The position numbers and the translations under genes were made by a program. Source: Candidatus Lambdaproteobacteria bacterium RIFOXYD2_FULL_56_26 (GTDB taxonomy: Bacteria > SAR324 > XYD2-FULL-50-16). From it: a DNA stretch of 45,734 nt. Below the pieces are notes generated by a model. It saw only the letters and a program-made list of their open reading frames with translations, ran no database searches and was not told the origin of the DNA. How positions within the stretch are numbered: the stretch's first letter is position 1; every line of letters begins with the position of its first letter. The stretch covers positions 1-45,734 of the forward strand of contig MFNF01000014.1 of assembly GCA_001783715.1 (NCBI GenBank). Direction: 5' to 3'. This document shows positions 41,306 to 45,734 of the stretch, piece by piece.

Positions 41306-41572
41306 TTAGAAGCGACGGGGACCGCGGTCTTCCCGAGGACGAGCCTCGTTGACGTTGATCTTCCGTCCACCCACGGTGGTACCGTTCAGTTCATCAATGG
41401 CGGCCTGCGCCTCTGATCCCTGGTTCATCTCAACAAAGCCAAACCCTTTGGACTGGCCGGTCTGCCGGTCGGTCACAATGGTAGCCTTGGCCACTTCGCC
41501 ATACTGGGAAAATACTTCTTTCAAGTCTTCATCTGTCATACTGTAGGACAGATTGCCGCAATAAATCTTCAT
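41306..41572 (-). CDS. RRM-type small RNA-binding protein
   Basis: The 88-residue protein starts at the ATG at 41572 (MKIYCGNLSYS); an in-frame TTG three codons earlier is less likely. One RNA recognition motif fills it: RNP2 IYCGNL and RNP1 KGFGFVEM with the aromatic residues that stack on RNA, then a short Arg/Asp-rich tail EARPREDRGPRRF. It is a bacterial Rbp of the cold-responsive RNA chaperone type, common in cyanobacteria and many proteobacteria. A large inverted repeat in its leader (41603-41662) may control its mRNA. Confidence 0.92.
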   Translation of the reverse strand: MKIYCGNLSYSMTDEDLKEVFSQYGEVAKATIVTDRQTGQSKGFGFVEMNQGSEAQAAIDELNGTTVGGRKINVNEARPREDRGPRRF

Positions 41573-41602
41573 GCCTTTCAAGCTCGCTCAAGCAGGTACA
41601 CA

Positions 41603-41662
41603 CAAGTGGGAACGCCCCCTCATGGGGGTTCCGGGCAGATGGACCCCCATGAGGGGCACTTG
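41603..41662 (-). promoter_or_regulatory. Long inverted repeat in the leader of the RRM protein gene
   Basis: CCCCTCATGGGGGT (41616-41629) pairs perfectly with ACCCCCATGAGGGG (41643-41656). An outer CAAGTG/CACTTG pairing (41603-41608 with 41657-41662) extends it across a 7-nt bulge. Each arm is itself nearly palindromic and could fold alone. It sits 30 nt upstream of the rbp ATG and about 80 nt past the next gene's stop. With no T run it looks more like an mRNA leader structure than a terminator. Confidence 0.55.
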
Positions 41663-41744
41663 CACCGATCCTGCGATACTCCTATATCCCTATTGCCTTT
41701 GTCAATCAGTATTTGGTAAAGTCCCGGCGCTCCTCTGGGGGTGA

Positions 41745-42857
41745 TTAGGCAAATATTTTTGCCCTTTGAGTTCTTAACGTCAGTTTTTGGATCTTGTTGT
41801 CCGGGCTGTAGGCAAAGTCAAAACCCAGCTGGTTGACCGCCTTTTGCATCACCGACCACCGCTGGGCAATCTCCTCCCTTTCCTCGGTGCTGGCCACCCT
41901 TTGGGACTCCATGGACCGGATGGCGGTAAAAAAGGCGTTGAGGTCCTTGCCCAGTTGCTCGTAATATTCCCCTTCCATCTTTTCGATCTGCACTGAAAGC
42001 TTCTTGAAGTCGGCGTTAAAAAACTGCTTGGGCCGCACCTGTTTGGAGCTTTCCTGGTCGATCACCTTTTTGAGGTTGGGGCCTACCTTTTCAAGCAGGA
42101 TCACCGAAAAGGTGATCAAAATCTTGATCTTGGTGGGGTTGCCAAAGGCAAACCGGTCAGAAACCAATTCCGCCAACTGCCGGACCGCCTTTTGTTTGCG
42201 TAGTTTTTTGAGCAACTCCGAATACTCGGACTCCGGCTCTTTTTTCTTGAAGAATCGGCCCAAGGTAAAACGGCTTTTTTTGCCTTCCAGCCAAGCGTCA
42301 TAAAGCACCTTGCGCCGGGCCGGGTTGGGGGCCACCCTCAATAGAGCCCGGTCCGCTTGGTTCAAGGTAAAGCCCAAGGTGGCGCAGGCCTTGGAAAACC
42401 GCTCCAAGGTTTGGTGCACCTGCGGAGCCGCTTCCTTGGGCAGGGGCTTGAGCAGAGTGGCGTAGTAGGTGTTGAGAAAGTGGGCCAGATCTGCCTCGAA
42501 CTTGGCCAAGGTTTTGGGGTTCTGCTCCAAGAAGGCCAAGAGGTACTTGTCGTGGGCCGCTCCCAGTTCGATCCGGTAGTTCTTGACCGGGCCGATCACT
42601 TGGCCGATCTCGTTGAAATACAACAGGTAAAAAAGCCCCTTAAAGCGGTTCGCCTGCTCGGAAGGCAGCTTGGCCAACTCCTGCTCGATCATCCGTTGGG
42701 ACTTGAACCCTCCTCCGTGGGCCAACTTGATGGCGCTCGAAAGCTGGGTGTGGATCAACTTCAAACATTCGGTCAGCAAAAACAACACGTCCGAGGTGAA
42801 CAGCTGTTTTTCCGCAAAACGATACTGCCGGTTTTTGCTCTGAAAGGGATTAAACAA
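41745..42857 (-). CDS. Protein of unknown function, mostly helical
   Basis: The product has about 370 residues. I favour the TTG at 42857 (MFNPFQSKNRQYRF) because AGGAG lies 8 nt upstream; a further TTG at 42878 has no site. There is no signal peptide or clear TM span, although ILITFSVILLEKVG is hydrophobic. The rest is alternating charged and leucine-rich helices with a Lys/Arg-rich centre (KKSRFTLGRFFKKKEPESEYSELLKKLRKQ). No family is recognised. It stands alone, with no neighbour in close spacing. Confidence 0.7.
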   Translation of the reverse strand: MFNPFQSKNRQYRFAEKQLFTSDVLFLLTECLKLIHTQLSSAIKLAHGGGFKSQRMIEQELAKLPSEQANRFKGLFYLLYFNEIGQVIGPVKNYRIELGAAHDKYLLAFLEQNPKTLAKFEADLAHFLNTYYATLLKPLPKEAAPQVHQTLERFSKACATLGFTLNQADRALLRVAPNPARRKVLYDAWLEGKKSRFTLGRFFKKKEPESEYSELLKKLRKQKAVRQLAELVSDRFAFGNPTKIKILITFSVILLEKVGPNLKKVIDQESSKQVRPKQFFNADFKKLSVQIEKMEGEYYEQLGKDLNAFFTAIRSMESQRVASTEEREEIAQRWSVMQKAVNQLGFDFAYSPDNKIQKLTLRTQRAKIFA

Positions 42858-43207
42858 GTTGCAAGCTCCTAGAGACAATACTTAAGGCATTCACCGGATG
42901 ATTCTAACTCCTTTGGGCCACAGGTTCAAGTCCTTTGGAACATTTAGATTCTTCGTTTGGAACCAAGGGACTAACCACCCGGTCCGAGAGAGCCACAAGG
43001 ACCAAAGACAGGGCGCAGGGCCGACAGGGGCCCAGAGAATCTCATTGGGTCGAAGACCGCAACAATGCTTGCACAAAAGGAACACTCCAGAACTGGACAG
43101 CTTCAGGACACCCTGATACTGCAAGGACACGGCGGATGGCGGTTGGTTATTGGACCAACCCCGTTGCCCCGTTTAAAACTACCCCTTAGCCCCACGTGCC
43201 TGCCTTC
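42858..43207. other. Non-coding gap with a possible tRNA-Arg remnant
   Basis: There is no gene in these 350 bp. At 42891-42945 the order GGA...TTCTAA..TCC, then GGTTCAAGTCC resembles the anticodon arm (TCT) and T arm of tRNA-Arg. The stems do not pair fully and the 5' half is missing, so at best it is a decayed fragment. A GGTTGGT/ACCAACC hairpin lies at 43141-43160. Confidence 0.35.
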
Positions 43208-43474
43208 ATGAACGAATCCCTGGTCCAAACCATCGGCATCATCGCCGGAACCCTCACCACCTTGGCTTTTTTGCCCCAGGTCATCAAAACTTGGCGCAGC
43301 CGCTCGGTTGCGGACATCTCCCTGGCCTGGGCCTGTTCGATGGTGGTGGGTATCTTTTGCTGGTTGGTTTATGGCTTGATGTTGGGGGAAATGCCGATCA
43401 TTGTGGCCAACCTCGCTTCCCTCACCTTGGCGCTGATGATGCTGGCCATGAAACTGAGGTTCAGCCGCAAGTAA
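43208..43474 (+). CDS. SemiSWEET sugar transporter
   Basis: The 88-residue protein has three TM helices and a PQ-loop (TTLAFLPQVIKTWRSRSVADISLAW), the bacterial half-SWEET unit that dimerises to pass sugars such as sucrose or glucose. The start at ATG 43208 (MNESLVQTIG) matches typical homologues; a GTG at 43196 adds four residues. Neither has a strong Shine-Dalgarno. It is the last GC-rich chromosomal gene before the AT-rich island. Confidence 0.9.
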   Translation: MNESLVQTIGIIAGTLTTLAFLPQVIKTWRSRSVADISLAWACSMVVGIFCWLVYGLMLGEMPIIVANLASLTLALMMLAMKLRFSRK

Positions 43475-43512
43475 CGGAAAGCCAACCACCGGAAAAAACG
43501 GAAAGGGGGCTA

Positions 43513-44010
43513 GGTTCTGTTGACATTTACCAGAGCCAGATGAGGGTTCCGACGAAGTAGAGGAAGGGCATGCACCGGTCCCCCAGCTTCTCGAAATCTT
43601 GAAAGACCCTGCGGAAGTGTTTTATTTTATTGATGAAGCGCTCCAGAAAATGCCGCTTTATGTGTAGGTTGGGCCTCTTTTTTAAGCTCCGGCGGAGCAA
43701 GGATGAGCCCGCACTATCCTGCTGTCGATCCGTAGGTTCTCCATATCCGAATCGGCGCTGAAATGGGAGAAGAGCAGCTCAACAACTCCGTGAGCTCGCC
43801 ATTGGGCGAACTGTTTGTAAATACAGTTCCATTTCCATACGTCTCAGGTAAAAGCCGCCACTGCCCCCCGCTGCGAGCCTACCACAAGACCCCTTCTAAG
43901 AAAACAGCGGCAGTCCGCTTTGTTGCCGGCGTAGGCACGAGGTTCCTGGGACAAAACCGCATAAATCTTCTCCCACTGGTCGTCTGCAAAGGCTATTGTC
44001 GTAGAAAACC
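43513..44010 (-). mobile_element. Decayed IS5-family insertion sequence
   Basis: On the minus strand, several frames together spell an IS5-type transposase: FADDQWEKIYAVL near 44010, GAVAAF then WKWNCIYKQFAQWRAHGVVELL, then MENLRIDSRIVRAHPCSAGA. After a jump comes the C-terminal KRHFLERFINKIKHFRRVFQDFEKL, ending at a TAA at 43527-43529. Frameshifts and stops break the reading frame. The whole central region with the last two catalytic acids is missing, so it is dead. GGTTCTGTTGACA at 43513-43525 resembles one inverted-repeat end; I see no matching end near 44010. Confidence 0.8.
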
Positions 44011-44133
44011 TGCAAAACAGTTATGATATTAGTTATATGAATGATATAACACAGCAATATCAACACAACCAAGTCAAGTGCCTGATATGTAGCGTTGTCA
44101 TACACCTGAGTTAAATTAGGGGAATATATGACA

Positions 44134-44172
44134 TTTTAAACTATAGTGTCCTAAGGACACTATAGTTTAAAA
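44134..44172. repeat. Palindrome H1 of a four-member array
   Basis: An 18-bp left arm and an 18-bp right arm are exact reverse complements over a TAA centre. The inner part reads GTGTCCTAAGGACAC and the outer arm is TTTTAAACTATA. It lies about 450 bp upstream of the AbiEi-like gene. Confidence 0.9.
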
Positions 44173-44297
44173 AACAAAAAATTTCAACCCCTTTATTTTG
44201 GACTGCTCGAAGGTTATTGTTAATTTTTAGCGGTTCACGCTTGTTTTTCAGACCAAATCCATAGCTAAACTTTAAATACCCCTTGAAATTATTTTTT

Positions 44298-44336
44298 TTT
44301 AATTGTATTGTGTCCTTAGGACACAATACAATTAAA
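44298..44336. repeat. Palindrome H2 of a four-member array
   Basis: Two perfect 18-bp arms flank TTA; the inner part is GTGTCCTTAGGACAC. TTGAAA at 44283-44288 and TATTGT at 44306-44311, 17 nt apart, make a sigma-70-like promoter whose -10 lies in the left arm. Confidence 0.9.
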
Positions 44337-44416
44337 TGAATATGAGTCTGTACAACTCGATTTTTCCAAGTGGTACATTTTTGCTTAGCCTTATCCCCAT
44401 GTGCTTGACATTTGTG

Positions 44417-44459
44417 ATATCTACCATATAGTGTCCTAAGGACACTATATGGTAGATAT
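44417..44459. repeat. Palindrome H3 of a four-member array
   Basis: Two perfect 20-bp arms flank TAA; the inner part is GTGTCCTAAGGACAC. TTGACA at 44405-44410 and TATAGT at 44427-44432, 16 nt apart, form a good promoter with its -10 in the left arm, about 165 bp before the AbiEi ATG. Confidence 0.9.
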
Positions 44460-44552
44460 ACGAGTTTTCCTGGATAATGGACCACTGGGGACTTGGAAAA
44501 GTAGGTTTAAATAAAGCTCAGTTATAAAACCTTGACTAGAATAATTTATTCA

Positions 44553-44591
44553 AACACGATCTATCCGTCCTGAGGACGGATAGATCGTGTT
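44553..44591. repeat. Palindrome H4 of a four-member array, beside the AbiEi ribosome site
   Basis: Two perfect 18-bp arms flank TGA; the inner part is CCGTCCTGAGGACGG. It ends 5 nt before GGAGG and 13 nt before the AbiEi ATG, so it would sit in the mRNA leader. TTGACT at 44532-44537 lies upstream, without a good -10. Confidence 0.9.
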
Positions 44592-44604
44592 GTTTTGGAG
44601 GCCT

Positions 44605-45483
44605 ATGCTCATACGAACAGCGATATCAAGGTACCTGCACGAGTCTGATCGCAATATCATGACCACTCACGACCTGAGCCTTCTCTTATTCACTCTAATG
44701 GAAAAGGGCGAGTATAAAGGGGAAAGACTTAACATCAAAAGAACACCGAATAAAAAGGATATCTCATATTACGTAAGTCAACTTCAATATTATGGAGTCA
44801 TACAAGAGGATGGTGAGCTTAGCAATGTTTACCAAATACTAGCACGCCCAAAAATAAGTTTGGACGAAAAAATTTCCCAGGCAGACCCATTCGCCGTAAT
44901 TTCCTACCTATCTGCAATGCAATATCACGGGATAACAGATCGACGTTCTTCTATTGTTTATTATCGAACCGCAAATTTACAGACAAGGAAAGCTGCTATA
45001 CATGATAGTTTAAGCAAAGCGTTGGGGGAGTATGAATACGATAAGTACATAAAATCTGGTATGCCCAGCATGACAATATTTCACCCTAAAAAGCCGAATT
45101 TAGTCCATTCGGTACACTCGTCAAGTATAGAAAAGCATTATGTACTTTCACACGGGAAAGGGAAAGTCGCATCTATAGCAAGTTGTTTTTTGCAGATGTT
45201 GCAAAAGCCAGAATTTTGCGGAGGAATATACCATGTAATAGATGTCTTTGAGGAATACAGTGAGGTTTACTTAAACTTAATTGTGAACTTCATAGATAGG
45301 CATGGGACCAGTATAGATAAAGTTCGAGCAGGATATATATTGGATGAACGACTAAAGTTGAGACATGAGGTGATAGAAAACTGGGTACAATACTCGCAAA
45401 GGGGAGGCTCGAGAAAGCTAGATTCAACAGCAGCTTATCAGCCAAAATATTCCGAAAAGTGGGCACTTTCAATTAACATTTAA
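44605..45483 (+). CDS. AbiEi-like antitoxin / transcriptional regulator
   Basis: The ATG at 44605 follows GGAGG by 3 nt, giving 292 residues. The N-terminal part is a helical, probably winged-helix region. The family-like core is SQADPFAVISYLSAMQYHGITDRRSSIVYY, and later VASIASCFLQMLQKPEFCGGIYHVIDVF, both matching the AbiEi pattern of a 'Y-S-S-A-L-x-x-H-G-L' segment and a 'D-x-L-x-x-P-E-x-x-G-G' segment. AbiEi proteins bind DNA, repress their own operon and counter AbiEii. The gene is AT-rich with many ATA and AGA codons, unlike everything before 43.5 kb, indicating transfer. TAATG overlap couples it to the next gene. Confidence 0.78.
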   Translation: MLIRTAISRYLHESDRNIMTTHDLSLLLFTLMEKGEYKGERLNIKRTPNKKDISYYVSQLQYYGVIQEDGELSNVYQILARPKISLDEKISQADPFAVISYLSAMQYHGITDRRSSIVYYRTANLQTRKAAIHDSLSKALGEYEYDKYIKSGMPSMTIFHPKKPNLVHSVHSSSIEKHYVLSHGKGKVASIASCFLQMLQKPEFCGGIYHVIDVFEEYSEVYLNLIVNFIDRHGTSIDKVRAGYILDERLKLRHEVIENWVQYSQRGGSRKLDSTAAYQPKYSEKWALSINI

Positions 45484-45698
45484 TGAACTTACAAGACCAC
45501 GAAAAAATAATAATCCGCGCTTTTGCAAAGATATCTCCTACGTGCTACTTAAAGGGGGGCACCTGGATGGATATTGCAGACAATTCACCAAGAAGAACGA
45601 AAGATATTGATTATTCGACCACACAGCTTTACACAGAAGGCTTCAATATAGATAATGGGTCAAGACTAGAACAGCGGGTTTTCTCTGATCAGTTTTAG
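45483..45698 (+). CDS. AbiEii-like nucleotidyltransferase toxin, apparently truncated
   Basis: Only 71 residues are open before a TAG, against about 220-320 for intact AbiEii proteins. The visible part has the nucleotidyltransferase start, CYLKGGTWMDIADNSPRRTKDIDYS, including the KGGT loop and the DxD metal site. After the TAG the same frame reads on (KDFVNINLPIVI) to the window edge, so a nonsense mutation or a frameshift is likely rather than a natural end. It overlaps the antitoxin stop by one base (TAATG), the normal AbiE arrangement. Whether a functional copy exists cannot be judged from 36 further bases. Confidence 0.65.
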   Translation: MNLQDHEKIIIRAFAKISPTCYLKGGTWMDIADNSPRRTKDIDYSTTQLYTEGFNIDNGSRLEQRVFSDQF

Positions 45699-45734
45699 AA
45701 GGATTTTGTTAACATCAACCTTCCGATTGTTATA

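Noticed and set aside
44134-44591. CRISPR array
   Set aside because: Repeats differ in most arm bases, spacers are 80-125 bp and unequal, and no cas gene is visible.
44134-44591. Type III toxin-antitoxin RNA repeats
   Set aside because: The spacers are not tandem repeats and the downstream gene is AbiEi-like, not ToxN-like. It is kept only as a remote possibility.

Overview
The window is a stretch of bacterial chromosome, GC-rich for its first ~43.5 kb and then abruptly AT-rich. The sequence does not name the organism. The gene set points to a Gram-negative, respiring, probably aquatic and flagellated bacterium, perhaps a deltaproteobacterium-like or SAR324/Lambdaproteobacteria lineage. That set comprises a polyunsaturated fatty acid (PUFA) synthase, two beta-oxidation clusters with ETF and a membrane ETF:quinone Fe-S oxidoreductase, a biotin-dependent Na+-pumping decarboxylase, Pta-AckA, HD-GYP and receiver-domain signalling proteins, and a FliF-tail-like small protein. 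This assignment is inference. LAYOUT. (1) 1-11183, minus strand: the 5' two-thirds of a pfaA-type PUFA synthase, cut by the window edge, preceded by a tightly packed set for thiolase, acyl-CoA dehydrogenase, membrane Fe-S oxidoreductase, EtfB, EtfA and an NMO/FabK-like flavoprotein. (2) 11184-17729, plus strand: a MerR-family regulator coupled to a hotdog thioesterase, then a fadN-fadA-fadE operon in the same gene order as Bacillus fadNAE. Related palindromes in the thiolase/merR divergent region and over the fadN promoter suggest that one MerR protein controls both beta-oxidation units. (3) 17822-20155: a two-TM K+ channel with RCK domains and a C-terminal receiver domain, then an MBL-fold hydrolase. 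(4) 20371-26562, minus: ftsW and murG behind a gene for a ~1286-residue, extremely acidic protein with a degenerate receiver domain and 141-bp tandem repeats. (5) 26672-27457: two small plus-strand genes, one resembling a membrane anchor joined to the FliG-binding tail of FliF. (6) 27490-31185, minus: oadG-oadA-oadB-like decarboxylase, whose beta subunit carries an exported Met/His-rich and lipoyl-like extension. (7) 31507-42857: a HEAT-like protein, pta-ackA, an FMN split-barrel protein, an orphan hypD, HD-GYP, an AI-2E-family permease, a cyclic-nucleotide-binding protein, a small RRM protein and an unrecognised 370-residue protein. (8) 42858-45734: a SemiSWEET gene, a possible decayed tRNA fragment, a decayed IS5-family transposase, and an AT-rich island. 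The island holds four long, nearly loopless palindromes in front of an AbiEi-like antitoxin gene and a short (apparently interrupted) AbiEii-like nucleotidyltransferase. HOW IT FITS TOGETHER. Most of the first 18 kb concerns making or degrading acyl chains and passing their electrons to the quinone pool. OadGAB and Pta-AckA sit at the pyruvate/acetyl-CoA node that feeds and drains those pathways. The most unexplained structure is the palindrome array at 44134-44591, whose inner core is conserved while the outer arms differ between copies yet remain perfectly self-complementary within each copy.
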